DNA of 64,000 nt, taken from Vespa crabro (taxonomy: Eukaryota; Arthropoda; Insecta; Hymenoptera; Vespidae). The notes beneath the pieces were generated by a model. It had not been told where the DNA came from. It searched no databases and saw only the letters and a program-made list of their open reading frames with translations. Numbering within the stretch: the first letter of the stretch is position 1; every line of letters begins with the position of its first letter. Below are positions 42,648 to 56,107 of the stretch, piece after piece. Where the stretch lies: the NCBI RefSeq assembly GCF_910589235.1, contig NC_060960.1, forward strand, positions 11,484,619-11,548,618, in the 5' to 3' direction. Position numbers and translations under genes: made by a program.

Positions 42648-44272
42648 ATGTCAACGATCAAAGTACGTTTTAAATGATGCGATTCAAAAAAAAAACAAGG
42701 CATTCCGTTAACGTGACTACTCGTTAAACTCGTTTTATCATGTACATTCTAGGGAGATAACGATAAAGATGAGAATTTTAAGAGACAGGGTTCATTTAGA
42801 AAGCTTTTGCCAACGAACGTCAACGGGGACTCCCAATTGAGCATGTCAGTAAAAATGATCGATAGGCCGAATATCTCTCAAACCAGCAAAGATTATGCAG
42901 TTTTCTTACAGGAGTATAATATTCTTTCGGAATAGTGAGTAGCCGTCCATTAAATGAGGCCTGATTAAAAGCTGTACATGTGTGTGTGTGTGCGTACATG
43001 TGTGTGTATATATATATGTATATATATGTATATGTATATGTATATACATGTGCATGTACCTGTGTTTATTTATTTATTCAATTGTAGCAACATACTGCGA
43101 ATCCAAGATTTAAAAGGAATTTATGTCATACCATCGGCACAGAATTCTTTTGGTATGTAATACAATTTACAACATTTAAACGTCATTGTTGTATCTTAAT
43201 AGCATTTCCACTGTATATGTAAAGGCAAAGCATATTCTGTATCTTGTGCTTACAGTATGCATTCCCTGTAACTTTTTAATCGAATCATTATGTAATGTTG
43301 ATAGTTGAAATACATTTCATAGGTCTTGCTCGTCCTGATAACAGTTTGTACAATCTCAATGTAACTATTTCAAAACGATGTTTGTCAATTGAACTCGTTT
43401 ATAAGGTTTCTCATTGTTTAACATTAGCAGACACATAGTAATATAGGCATATATTCTTGATACCAGTTTGGTTTGGAGTTCAATTCATTCGACAAGGGAT
43501 TTATCAAGGTGGAGTCTTTAGATTTACTATCACGTTGCCTGAAAACTTTCCAGACGGTGGATGTCCCGTAAGAGTTCCAATCATTCCAAAGGTTTATTTT
43601 CTAATTTTGGTAGATTTCATCGTAGCATTTGCATTTTAGAAAGTTGTATTTCAAACCAATGTCTTCCATCCGCTTATAAGTCCAGAAACAGGAGAATTAT
43701 GTACAACTTGGGCTTTCGTCGAATGGAAAAGAAATAATAGGGTATGGCAATTGATACAGTACATAACAAAAATACTTACTAAAGTAGATACAAGAATGAC
43801 GCCTATAAATCAAGAAGCATCCATTTTGTGAGTAGATACTTGTTACCATTTTTTACCATAGGAAGATTATTGGCTGCAAATTTGATAGGTATAGATAGAT
43901 CTCTTGGGTGTCCATAAATTACGCATTAAAATGACAATTTTGTATATTTGCAGATTGCAAAACAATTTTGATCAGTTTCGAGAACGAGCCAAAGAATGCG
44001 TGAGGGAAAGTTTGAATCAGGTATATAATCCACCGGCATTCGAGGATCCGCATTATATCACGTTCACTCCGTACATACCAGAATTGCATGATCCCGTTAA
44101 GCAAGAAATATACGAAAGAAAGGTAAATTTCTTTAGGCACTCTTTATAAAGTCTACAATTATTCTACAAATGATTCGTCTCAATGCAGGGAGTAGAAGAG
44201 AATCGAGCGTTAGGACTTTCGTGGGTTCAACCTGGTTCCCTTCAGCCATTCTCAAAGCCAGAATCCAGATAA
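42648..44272 (+). CDS. AKTIP: AKTIP / Fused-toes homologue, ubiquitin E2 variant
   Basis: Seven exons in phase, about 267 aa: 42648-42662 (a 15-nt first coding exon, MSTIK), 42753-42934, 43088-43152, 43467-43567, 43640-43827, 43954-44122 and 44189-44272. AKTIP/FTS is the E2-like subunit of the FTS-Hook-FHIP complex, which links cargo to dynein. Visible: a basic/Ser N-terminus (KRQGSFRKLLP), a UBC fold from about residue 65 (YAVFLQEYNILSEYN, QGGVFRFTITLPENFPDGGCP, KVVFQTNVFHPLISPETGEL) and the conserved tail YITFTPYIPELHDPVKQEIYERKG. The HPN motif reads HPL. Unusually, a Cys (about residue 142) sits three residues after the Gly, at the E2 catalytic position, where the family normally lacks one. 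Identification is confident; enzymatic activity is not implied. Confidence 0.92.
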
Positions 44273-44343
44273 TGAGGAGTTTCATTATTTATCATAGCAA
44301 TGATTTATACCATTACGAATTTAACTACATAAGCACAAGCCTT

Positions 44344-44421
<78 letters not shown>

Positions 44422-45236
44422 ACTAATATAATGAACAGACTGTTAATTGAAATTATATTTTTGTATAAACAGAGTAGAGATATATTTGAAATCTATGCCA
44501 TTTTGCGTCGATGAAATAATTACCAATGCGTTTGGTCGATCTGAAAATACGACCTATTCATACTTTTTTACTTTCTTTTTGTGATAATATCGTAGGTCTT
44601 GTTGAAGAAGACTTTTACTTTTATAAACGTAGGATCATGGACGATGCTTTTCAAGGAACAGACAAGGATAATCAATTATAATTATTTGTATAATGAAGGA
44701 TAATAAAAGGTGCTTTTTTTTTCTCCCTAACTTAAAATGAACGTTTCACTCGTACGTGACGTTCGTTTGTGCGCGAATATCTCTAAAAATGTATTAACGC
44801 AATTTCAAATATTTCAATTAGTTTTTGGCGTTTTTAGGAACACGATACTTTGATTGGTCGGTCGTATCGAATGTTTTCCTTTTTTTCCCTCTTGTCCTTG
44901 ACCAGAATCTAGAAAGATTATTTTGATTTATGTGATATACAAGCAAATGATGTTATCTGCGATTAGTAATAGTAATTCAGAAAAGCCGATTGGTTGGGAT
45001 TTTGTTTCCTTTTTCCTCTCTGTTTTCTTTTTCTTTTTTTTTTTCTTCCGAAAAACCTACGGTAATTTTGTCCTCCATATTGTAAAAATATTATCCCTAA
45101 ATCTAGTTACCATGGACTGCCATGATAAATTACTATGTATCAGTCGAATGTACATAAGGAGGTTTCCAAGATTTGGTGATGATTTCGAGTGTTTTTCTTG
45201 AAAGGAGATGATGGGAGCGATGTGTCAACGTAGAAA
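44273..45236. other. AKTIP 3' region and DOCK 5' region
   Basis: It holds a CT tract of about 73 nt at 44345-44417, AATAAA at 44702 (candidate AKTIP poly(A) signal) and the presumed promoter/5'UTR of the DOCK gene. No other coding frame is supported apart from the short uORF listed separately. Confidence 0.5.
44345..44417. repeat. (CT)36 tract
   Basis: A pure CT repeat of about 73 nt, just after the AKTIP stop codon and probably in its 3'UTR. Confidence 0.95.
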
Positions 45237-45240
45237 ATGA
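45208..45240 (+). promoter_or_regulatory. uORF overlapping the DOCK start codon
   Basis: ATGATGGGAGCG... encodes MMGAMCQRRK and stops with TGA at 45238-45240, which overlaps the main ATG (45237-45239) as ATGA. If it is part of the mRNA leader it would tie main-frame initiation to leaky scanning or reinitiation. The transcription start is unknown. Confidence 0.4.
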
Positions 45241-47724
45241 GCGAAAGGAAATTCACACGCGGCCTGGGAAAGCCGGGTATGGCCGCACAATTACGTGAAA
45301 CGGTTTCTCAGGTCGTACGCGAAAGTACCGTACAGGTAGGGGCTAACTGACGTTCTTGAACCGATACTTGCGCGCCCGATCACGCCTATCTATTTTCAGA
45401 TATCCTACGATTTTCAACAATTATGCAATAATTCCTAAATTTAAGATTTTCTTGTCTTCTACCGTTATATCCTCTATGTCGATGGAATTTATTTAAAAAG
45501 ATTTAAAGCGTTGATAATTGCATTCTTCTATTATTTATTTAATCTTGATTGCACTTGACAACATAACCGATCGATCGTTTCTATTATCTGTAAGAGAAAA
45601 ACTAATTTTTAATCTATAAAGCGTATGGGTATCTGAATCAGGCCAGATAACGCGTTTAGTTCTAAACAATGTGAATACATCGATTACAAACAAAAGAGAA
45701 GATTCTTAAGAGATAATTTGATTTTAAACGCTTTTATGTACTATTCATTTCTTCGTTCAATCTATCAATTATATCTATCTCATTTTTATTTCAGAGTAAA
45801 CCACATTTAGTCGACCCAATAGATTTTGAGAGCTTCGTGCTAAAGAATAAAACATTATTGCAGAATGATCCGCAAAGAGAATTATTGCTTTATCCGCCGG
45901 ACGATGTTTCTGTGAGTTTCTTAACTCTTTGTTAACTCTTATCTTCGTTCGTTATCTGAATCCTACATCCTTTATGTAGAGAGATAATAAATAGCGATAA
46001 TTGGAAATTTTTAACCTCGACTTTTCTTCCAAATATCATTATATTTTATATTTATTTTAACAAACATTATAACAAACAGTTTCATACAGTATTATATATA
46101 TATTTTTTCATCTTTAAATTAACTTATTTTTTTATGCAGCAAGTTGTCCTACCGAGGCGTTATCGCGCTATCGTGCCTACAGCACAATATATTTCGGATA
46201 ATGACGAGGAAGGCGGAAGTCTCCTGACCAAAGAATGTTTACGAAGTTACACCTCCAATTGGAATTTGATACATTACAAATATTCTGCCTACAACGGAAG
46301 TTATCTCGATTTACCCAAGTATGTCTTCAATGCGATCTATCAAAGATTATAAACTTTTCACTTTTCAAGAGTTACATATACGTATACACGTGTATACGCA
46401 TGTACTACATGTACATCTATACACACACGTTTGTATTTTATAGAATAACAAAAGCGGATGACCTCAAGGATGAAGTATATGAAATTGATACGGAAGTGGA
46501 TCAAGTCGACGAGGTAATTACTGGGAGAACGATGAAAACGTTTTATCTTATGAGACATTTTAAGGAACATCCTTTTTTAGGATTTAATCAAAAATAATGG
46601 GATTACGAAGGAGGGTTACTTAATGAAAGGACCTGAAATTGGAAGCTCCGATCGTATGTTTGCTCATATCGGCTCAAAATCTTTTAAAAGACGTTTTTGC
46701 CATTTAAGACAGGAGGTCGATGGCACATACATTTTGGAATTTTTCAAAGATGAGAAAAAGGGCGAAGCTAAGTTGGCAATAGTAATGGACTTTTGTACAG
46801 AAGTTGTTAGAAATCCAAAACGTGGAAGGTATTGTTTTGAATTAAGAATGACAGGAACTCACAAGTCTTATACATTAGCGGCCGATAATGAAACAGATAT
46901 GCAAGATTGGTTATCAAAGTTGAATTCTGTATTGCAACATTACAAGCAACAAGAGGAGAAACGTGCTGCATCTTTAGAAAGAACATGTAACACTCCTCCT
47001 CCTTCCCCTCAACCAATGCAGGTAATCATTTGGACTATAAAAATCTAAATGCTCTAGTTGTTTTACTCGCATGAGAATGGACTTTTATCCATACGTATGT
47101 CGTGCGTATAAAAATATTTACCGTGTCGTTATTACTACATGAACATACGTCTACAGGTATATGGAACGTTGAAAGGTTTGGAACAGAGTATGAATCCACA
47201 ATTAATTAAATACTCCAGGGAAACTGACACAAGTATAGCATTAGCCAGACGGGAATATAGAAAACCTTTGTTTAGTCTATATTCCAACATGTCACGTGTA
47301 AAAGCACCTACAGGAGGAAATTCTACTGAACATAATATTGATCCGTATAAGGAGCAATTTGGGCATAGAATTTTTATTAAGTGTGAAACTCTTAAGTTTA
47401 GACTGCAAGCTCCAATTGATGAGAAAGAAACTCTTTGCCAAGTTGAACCGTATCAAACAACTTTATGTCTTTTTGATGCAAAGCACGGCAGGAAACTCAC
47501 GGAAAATTTTTATTTCGACGTTAACCATGAAATTGTGCAAGGGATGATAAAGGAATTAAGTCCTACTAGCATTATGACAGAATCTAATGAAAATATAAGT
47601 CTACCTGAAGAATTGAAAACTGTACCATTGGATTGGATAAAACATCCAAAGCAGGTATTTACTTCAACAGCTGCCTTTTTAGCCTATTTAATATGCGCGC
47701 TAATTTATATATATATAAGTTAAT

Positions 47725-47769
<45 letters not shown>

Positions 47770-48787
47770 GTATATATATTTATTTATTTGTTCTATTTCC
47801 TTCTAGGCTATATTTCACGTTAGTAACCCCCATCCTGATATATTTCTTGTGGTAAGAATAGATAAGATATTACAAGGGAATATATGTCAAACTTCTGAAC
47901 CATATGTAAGAACGACTAAAGATCCAAGATTAGGATTAAAAGTACACAAACAAGTTAGAGCATGTTGCCAAAGGTATTTTTTTGATTATTATCTCATTAT
48001 CTTAAATATATAGTTTATAACTATTTAATGCTTATTTTTTAGATTAGGAAATTATAGAATGCCATTTGCTTGGGCTGCCAGACCTTTATTTAGACTGTAT
48101 AGTAACGAGTTGGATACTTCTCCAGACTTTCCAGCGATATATAGGCAGGAAGGGAATAAAATCAAAGATGAAGAGTTATTAAAATTGCTTTCAGAGTATA
48201 GAAAGTAAGTATATACGTTCGTCATATAGATTTTCTTTTCTTATTCTTTTTTGTTTTTGCAGACCTGAAAAACTTAGCAAATTAACCGTTATACCTGGAT
48301 GGTTGAAAATAAAAATTGAACCCATCATTGAGATACCAGAAAGTATGCCTTTTTTCGTATAAGTATAATACACACACACGGACACACATTCAAATGTGCC
48401 GTTTAAATTTAACGTTTCTATATTTTCAGATACATTGTCGACATCTTTGACTCCCTTGAAACCATTTCCCATTCCACCTGTAAACGATCCAACTCTTGAA
48501 ATTGCAGAATTTGAAAGTACATCTGAAAAAGATGTTCATCCCTATACTACATATGTCAATCATCTTTATGTTTATCCACAAACTTTATCTTTCGATACTC
48601 AAAAGATATTTACAAGAGCTAGAAATATTGCGTGTATCATTGAATTACGAGATGATGATGGAGAAAATGTGGAACCTTTAAGAGTATATACAACACAAGC
48701 TTATTACTTTTTCTTCTTTCTTTTTCTTTTTGTCTATATTATTTATTTATACATTTCTCTATAGCTTCTATATATTTCTCATTTTTC

Positions 48788-48859
<72 letters not shown>

Positions 48860-49667
48860 GTATAGTGCATCTATGGCCGTCCAGGTACACCATTGTTGTG
48901 TGTACGAGCGTCTTGCGCAGTGTTACATCATAATGCTATTCCATCTTGGTACGAAGAAATTAAGATAAGATTACCAACAAAACTTCATTCAAAACATCAC
49001 TTGCTCTTTTCATTTTATCATATAAGCTGTGATATGAATAAGAAAAAGGAAAATGGGATTGAAAATTGCGTTGGTTATGCTTGGGCTCCATTGTTATATA
49101 AAGGAAGGTAAGGATACAATTTTGTATATACGTCTGCTCTATAATAAAAAATACCTAATTCTAAAACCTATGTAATCTATGCAGACTCAATGTAGATATG
49201 GATGCAAATGTTCAAGTTCTACCTGTTGCAACGCATTTACCACAAGGATATCTTTCTATTCAACCCCTTGGTCTAGGGAAAGGGGTAAGAGTAAGATCAA
49301 ATTATTGATTTTAACTTCTAATACTTGTTATGTTTCAAGATGTGGCTTTCATTTGCAATTCGCTTTATCATAATTATACAAATAATTACGAAAATCTTGC
49401 ATTATATGGAGGTTTAAATTCTATAGAAAAGTCATAGTAGATGAAATTTTATTACATTTAACAATGGAATATCATGATTTGTGGAAGAAAGCCTTATCTT
49501 ATTATTAGCAGTGCTTGCAAAGTGCACAGAGGTTTTGAATACAAGCATGGCCATTGTGTGTTTTGACTATTTCATCATTTTAATCAGTCATCCGATAAGT
49601 GAGTCAATATTTTAATAAAGATTATATACCTGATGTGCGCGCGCGCACACGCACGCGCACACGCACG

Positions 49668-49702
<35 letters not shown>

Positions 49703-50330
49703 GCGCGCGCACACACACACACATCACATCAATTTTTGATCACTTTAATGGACTATCACTGCATTCCAAATTGCATGAAACTAATTGTGTGTTAAGTATA
49801 AATAACAAATTTATTAATTGCTTGCTGTTTTATCTTTTTACGAAAATACAAATCTCACGAATATTTTCTATGTGGTTAAATAAATATTGATTTATTTAAT
49901 TTCAGAATGCTGGCCCAGACATTACATGGATTGATTCACAAAGACCAATATTTACAGTAGCTTTTCAGTTAATATCAACGGTATTTACTCGCGATCCTCA
50001 TTTATACAATCTCTTTGCTCATGCCGAACGAATTCTGGATACTAGGCCATCTGTAATGCCTTCGGATACAGAAACGTGTAAAATATTGAAAGCAGCGCAT
50101 GCAATACAGTTGGTCACAGCTATTACTTTTCTTCCTACTATATTAAATCAATTGTTCACATTATTGACGTATAATATAGGCGAAGAAGTAGGATTGTATA
50201 TTATTAGGGTACTAATACACATTATAAACATGATACACGAAGCTGGTCGAAAAGAAATACTTCAGGCTTATATCAAGGTAAAAAAGTAAACTAATCTTGA
50301 TTCCACAAATTTAGCATTTCATGCGTGTTT

Positions 50331-50371
<41 letters not shown>

Positions 50372-52537
50372 GTATATATTTATATATAAAATGTTTTCTA
50401 TAGTTTGTCTTTCTGTCGCCATCACAAGCAACCTGCAATATGACCGTTCATGAACAATTAGGGAAATATCTGCCAATATTATTACAACCAAACAATACGG
50501 ATTTCTTGGTAATTAACAAATTCATGCGTCATTCTAATTTCTTCTTTGAGATAATGATTAAAAGTATGGCACAATATCTACTTACTACTGGTAGAATAAA
50601 AGTAAGTTAATAATTTGATGTGCACTTGACAGTAAGTAAGTATATACAATATTTAGATCGTTGTGAAAATTAATGTTAACGTTTGCAAACATTTTTTCAG
50701 ATGCATAGAAATGAAAGATTTTCGAAAGAGTATCATGAACGCATTAAGCATCTATTAGATGTAATTATGCCATATATAATAAATAAGTACAAAGAAATGC
50801 CGGTTGAAACGCACGAATTAAATAAAAGCCTTGCTCAATTGTTAAAGGTACTTTAAACATTGTTTAAATAGAAACTTTAAATAATGATAATAATTGTAAA
50901 TCGACAATATATTATGTATTTATTTAATAGCATTGCCTCACGTTCATGGATCGTGGTTTCGTTTTCCGTTTGATCAACTCATACGTGGATAAATTTTCTC
51001 CTGGAGATCCACGCACTCTACATGATTTTAAATTTACATTTCTTCAAATCATTTGTTCTCACGAGCATTATATATCTTTCAATTTACCAATGATGCAGTC
51101 CCGTATTTCACCTAGAGGTAAGAGATTAAAGATTCGGGTAAAATTTTACGAATATTTTTAAATTTTGTAAAATAATAACTTTATTCCTTGCTTAGAAAAT
51201 ACTGAGAAAGAGCCAGAATGTAATGGTATGTTAAGACAATATTCATGTACTCCCATCTTTATTGTGGTTTCTTATTGTAGCCATAGTGAGTGGGAGTAGT
51301 ATACAGTTCTTCTCTTTTTCATCACCATTAATAAGTAGATAAAAATATTTGTCACGATTCTTTCTTATTGAATAGTTTTATTAATCATTACATTATGCGT
51401 GATAGGTTTTCTGTATTATAATAAGTTTATAAACTGTTCTTCATTAAGCGCATGACACGGATATATAATAATATATTAGCCTTATTTGAATTATTCATAT
51501 TATTTACAGACTTGATGAATGAATACTGTTTATCAGAAGATTTTTGTAAGCATCATTTTTTGGTTGGCTTATTACTCCAAGAAATCAAAATATCTCTCAA
51601 TGAAATAATGCAAATTCGAAAGGTAGCCATAACTACATTAAGAGATCTCTTGGCTAAGCACGAACTCGATGATAGATATCAAAATAAGGTTTTTAATTGC
51701 AACGTTTACTTTGTTCTAATTTCTAATTGGATATATTGTTATTATTGTCATTATTAATTAAAGTTGCATATTTTTAAATGACAGGGACAATTGAGCAGGA
51801 TAGCATCCATTTATATACCATGGTTAGAGATAGTATTGGAAAATTTGGTGCGTTTACAATCTGTACACGACAGTTCTAAAGCGGAAAATAAACACAATGA
51901 CATAAATCGAATATCAACTAGCAGTTCCTTTTTGGCAACTAAGGATATCGCTAATAGTACTATAACAGCAGGCACTCCCAAGTCCATTCACAGGTCTGAT
52001 CAGAAGAATCATGTTTGATCAATTGCAAAATGATATTATCGTTACTGTTGTCATTGTTGTACTATGATGATGATATTACAGAATAATTAATTATTTATAG
52101 ACTTACGTTAAATTTGGATACGCAATCTCCAATCAGAGCGTCTATACATCTACGAGATTCTACATATTTTGCTGCTATTGCTGGACAAGGTTTGGTCAAT
52201 GGCTATTCTTGTACCAGTATAGAATCAGATACATCAACAATGTCAGGTGCCTCACAGTCGAATATATCACAAGAAACAGCAATTATTCGCGAGTCTGTAG
52301 AAAATGGTATAAGCGATAAAAAAAGGCATTCTCGTTCTTTGAGCGTTACACAGGCTTCGCCCAGATGTGATAAATTACAATCCTCCGAAGTCAAGGATAT
52401 ATTGCTTTGTTTTTTATTTGTGATCAAATATTTAGGCGATCATCAAGTTATTGCATGGTGGCAACAGTGCAGTGATTCCGAGATATTGAGTTTTTTTACT
52501 GTAATTGAGTAAGTCACTTTAATGATCTCATTTCTTT

Positions 52538-52572
<35 letters not shown>

Positions 52573-55500
52573 CTTTCTTTCTTTCTTTCTTTTTTTTTTT
52601 TCTTTTCTTTTCTTTCCTTTTTTCTTTTTCGTTACAAGAAATCATTCAATAAATATCTTTTTCTCGTTTTCCTTTCTTCAGAATAAGTCTTCATCATTTT
52701 AAATATATTGGTAAAAGACAAATAGCTGCAAATATAACAAATAATTCTGGGAAACCACGTACGGTAAAGGCAATGACATTGCCAGCCAGAATGGCACCAC
52801 CAGATTTCACGACTGAAAGTCCAACTACTGGTACACTGCAACCACACAATACTGTTACTAGAGAGAATCTCATTGAAAGCGACAGTGGTAAAATGTATCA
52901 GGCTTTATTAGAGGCAAATATGGCTACAGAAGTTGGTCTTATAGCACTTGACTGTCTAGGCCTCTTTTGTATTCATTTTAAGGTATAAATTCTTCTATTT
53001 ATGTATCTGCTTATGTTGTGCATATAATGTTGCATCAATTAACAATAACAATGATATTTTATTTACTTTTCGTATAGGACGCACTTTTAGCAGATGATGG
53101 AGAAAATCCAATAATGCAAAAATTGTTCAATATCTATCTATCCTTTCTACAAGTCGGTCAATCGGAGACATTGCTACGTCACGTGTTTGCCGGATTTCGA
53201 GCATTTTTAAATAATTATTCTATTGCTCTGTTTCAAGGTTTGCGTCGCATATGTTAATAATAATTGTGAATAACAATTAATTTATATTCCAATAAATATT
53301 TTCAGGTAATGCTGCGCTTTGTGGGCGATTATGTTATGAATTATTAAGATGTTGCAATAGTAAACTTAGTTCTATTAGACAAGAATCATGTGCTTTATTA
53401 TATCTGCTTATGAGAAGTAATTTTGAATTTACCAGTAGAAAAGGATTAACGAGAGTGCATTTACAGGTGATATTATGTTTGAAAAATATTTTTCAAATTA
53501 ACAACATTTATCATACTTTATCCCCTTTTATTTATCTTTTACAGGTAATAATCTCGGTTTCACAAATGCTTGGAAATGTTATTGGTTTGAATAATTCAAG
53601 ATTTCAAGAATCATTGTCATTGATAAATAGTTATGCTTCTTCTGATAAAGTGATGAAGGGTACTGGTTTTCCAGTTGAAGTTAAAGATTTGAATAAAAGA
53701 ATTCGAACAGTTTTAATGGCAACAGCACAAATGAGGGAACATAACAATGATCCTGAGATGCTTGTCGATTTGCAACATAGTTTGGCCAATTCTTATGCCA
53801 GTACACCCGAATTGAGGCATACTTGGCTCGAAACTATGGCTAGAAATCATGCGAGAGATGGAAATTATTCCGAGGTATTTATGTTACTCCAATCGTGTTT
53901 TGTATATACATACCTGCGTATATGCAAATATATACTCACACGCACTATACACGAGGCAACTATAAATGATTAATAAGCATATTCTCCTCCGTAGGCGGCT
54001 TGTTGTCAATTACATATTGCAGCATTAATGGCAGAATATTTGAAATTGAAGAAAGTTCATAGATGGGGTGCAGAGGCTTTTGACAATATTTCCGTGAATA
54101 TTTCTAGAGACGAGCGTAGTCTTAAGCTCGATGCTGGTGAGATTTGTATGTCTTCTTGCACATGTTTGTATTGTATATTAAAGAAATTCTATATCGATTT
54201 ATCTCAAAGTTTTTAGAGCGTGCATTTGATAAACGTTATATTCTTTTATCTAAACATTAATACGCAGGTTTACGTTAATCCTGACAATTTGCATAAAAGA
54301 GATTATCTATCTTTGTACGCATTTAACATTAATTGAAAATAATATTACTATCCTTTCTACAGGCGTTCAAGATATTCATTACACGGAATATTTATTGCTA
54401 GAGCAGTTGGAGCTTTGTGCTGAAATGTTGGAAAAAGCAGAACGTTTTGAGTTACTCGGACATTTGTATCGTTTAATAGTTCCTATGTACGAAGAAAAAA
54501 GAAATTATGAGGCTTTAGCAAATTGTTATACGCATTTAGCGCAAGCTTGCAATAAAATTGTCGAAGTCACCAAGTCCGGCAAACGGCTCCTTGGGAGATT
54601 TTATAGAATTGCATTTTTTGGATCGGTAAGCGTCATTGATTCACCATTTATCCACTTATTACTCATTTCAATAATTTATTTTACTCCAATAGATTATTTA
54701 TAGAATTATTTATTATTCTAGGCATATTTCGAAGAGGAAAATGGCCAAGAGTATATATATAAGGAACCTAAAGTGACGTCATTGTCAGAAATTTCAGAAC
54801 GTCTTCATCATTTATATTCAGAGAAATTTGGTTCGGAAAATGTCAAGATGATAATGGATTCCATACCCGTCAATGTCGCCGAATTAGATTCAAAAATAGC
54901 ATACATTCAAGTGACTCATGTAACTCCGTACTTTGATAAAATAGAATTAGATACTCGTCAAACGGAATTTGAACAAAATCACAATGTATCTTGTTTCATG
55001 TTCGAAACTCCATTTACGAAAGATGGACGGGCGAGGGGAAATCCTGAAGATCAATGGAAGAGAAGGACTATTTTAACGAGTACGAGCATAAATTTTTGTC
55101 CATATAATGCCAATGAATCATGTTATATACCATACGTAAGGCATATTAAACGTTACTTTTTATTTATAGCACAATATTCCTTTCCGTACATAAAAAAACG
55201 TATATTAGTGATCGAGAAGAGAATAATGGAACTTGGCCCCATCGAAGTAGCTTTAGATGAAATGAGACAACGCGTTCAAGAATTGGAGGATGTGGCTTTA
55301 ATAGCTCCAACTGATGTAAAAAAACTTCAATTGCGATTACAAGGAAGCATTTGCGTGACAGTAAATGCTGGTCCACTTGCTTATGCCTCTGCATTCTTAG
55401 ACCCAGCGCTTTCTCCGCAATATCCTGATGATAAAGTTGAAGAGTTAAAGGATGTTTTTAGGTAATTTTATTATATAAGAATATCTTTTTTTCTCATATC

Positions 55501-55846
55501 ATGTATTATGTATAATAATGTGTTATCGTTTTTCTCTCTTTTCTTTTCCTTTCTTTTCTTTTTTTTTTCTTTTCTCCTCTTTTCTTTCTTTTTCTCTTCT
55601 TCTTTTTCCAGGGAATTTGTAAAAATATGTTATACAGCCTTGCAGATCAACAGTAAATTAATTACTCCCGATCAGCATGAATATCAGGAAGTATTACGCG
55701 AAAATTATCAAAAGCTTTGCCAAAGCTTGTCATCGTTATTGGGTGAACCTATATGGTCGGACGAACAAGTTGGAAGCTTTAAACGTAACAGTGCTGCTCT
55801 CTTTAGTGTCATTAGTGGTGCTAATAGTCACACGAGTACAGCCTAA
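45237..55846 (+). CDS. DOCK9: DOCK-D (zizimin, DOCK9/10/11-type) Rho-family GEF
   Basis: Twenty-nine exons join in phase to about 2126 aa: 45237-45335, 45795-45911, 46140-46318, 46444-46513, 46581-47021, 47157-47654, 47807-47973, 48043-48204, 48263-48342, 48430-48683, 48866-49107, 49185-49284, 49906-50277, 50404-50601, 50701-50847, 50931-51117, 51196-51225, 51510-51688, 51785-51993, 52101-52508, 52682-52982, 53078-53237, 53306-53466, 53545-53874, 53995-54136, 54363-54625, 54722-55079, 55170-55461 and 55612-55846. Zizimins load GTP on Cdc42/Rac at membranes. Domains: a PH domain (about 160-275, NGITKEGYLMKGP to MQDWLSKLNSVLQHY), which marks the DOCK-D subfamily; DHR1/C2 (about 640-810, YVNHLYVYPQTLSF); and DHR2 GEF (about 1680-2110), with LRHTWLETMARNHARDGNYSE, DQWKRRTIL and the nucleotide-sensor loop VTVNAGPLAYA (Val about 2016). 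A 30-nt microexon (51196-51225) could be skipped in frame. Which vertebrate paralogue it matches best cannot be said from sequence alone. Confidence 0.95.
48793..48855. repeat. (TA)n array in a DOCK intron
   Basis: About 31 TA units ending 10 nt before the exon at 48866, leaving almost no pyrimidine tract. Confidence 0.95.
49635..49723. repeat. (CA)n/(CG)n alternating purine-pyrimidine array
   Basis: About 90 nt of almost strict purine-pyrimidine alternation, with GC blocks, in the DOCK intron 49285-49905. Confidence 0.92.
52535..52600. repeat. (TTTC)n array in a DOCK intron
   Basis: A pyrimidine-only tract continuing as T/C-rich sequence to about 52630, within intron 52509-52681. Confidence 0.9.
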
Positions 55847-55928
55847 GCCATGAGACTGATGTCTTATGTCTCTTGAAGTCCTTTCTGTAATCGCATTATA
55901 AAGTATCTATATAAAATAACATTATACG

Positions 55929-55938
<10 letters not shown>

Positions 55939-55981
<43 letters not shown>
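55939..55981. repeat. (TA)n array downstream of DOCK
   Basis: About 21 TA units, about 95 nt after the DOCK stop codon. Confidence 0.9.
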
Positions 55982-55986
<5 letters not shown>

Positions 55987-56061
55987 GAAAGAATATATCA
56001 TATTAAATACAATACAATAAGTATTCACATAGTTTCATTATGCTCGAAATATACATATATA

Positions 56062-56107
56062 CGTACGTACGTACGTACGTACGTACACACACACACACAC
56101 ACACACA
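56062..56107. repeat. (ACGT)n then (CA)n
   Basis: About six self-complementary ACGT units followed by CA repeats. Confidence 0.9.
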
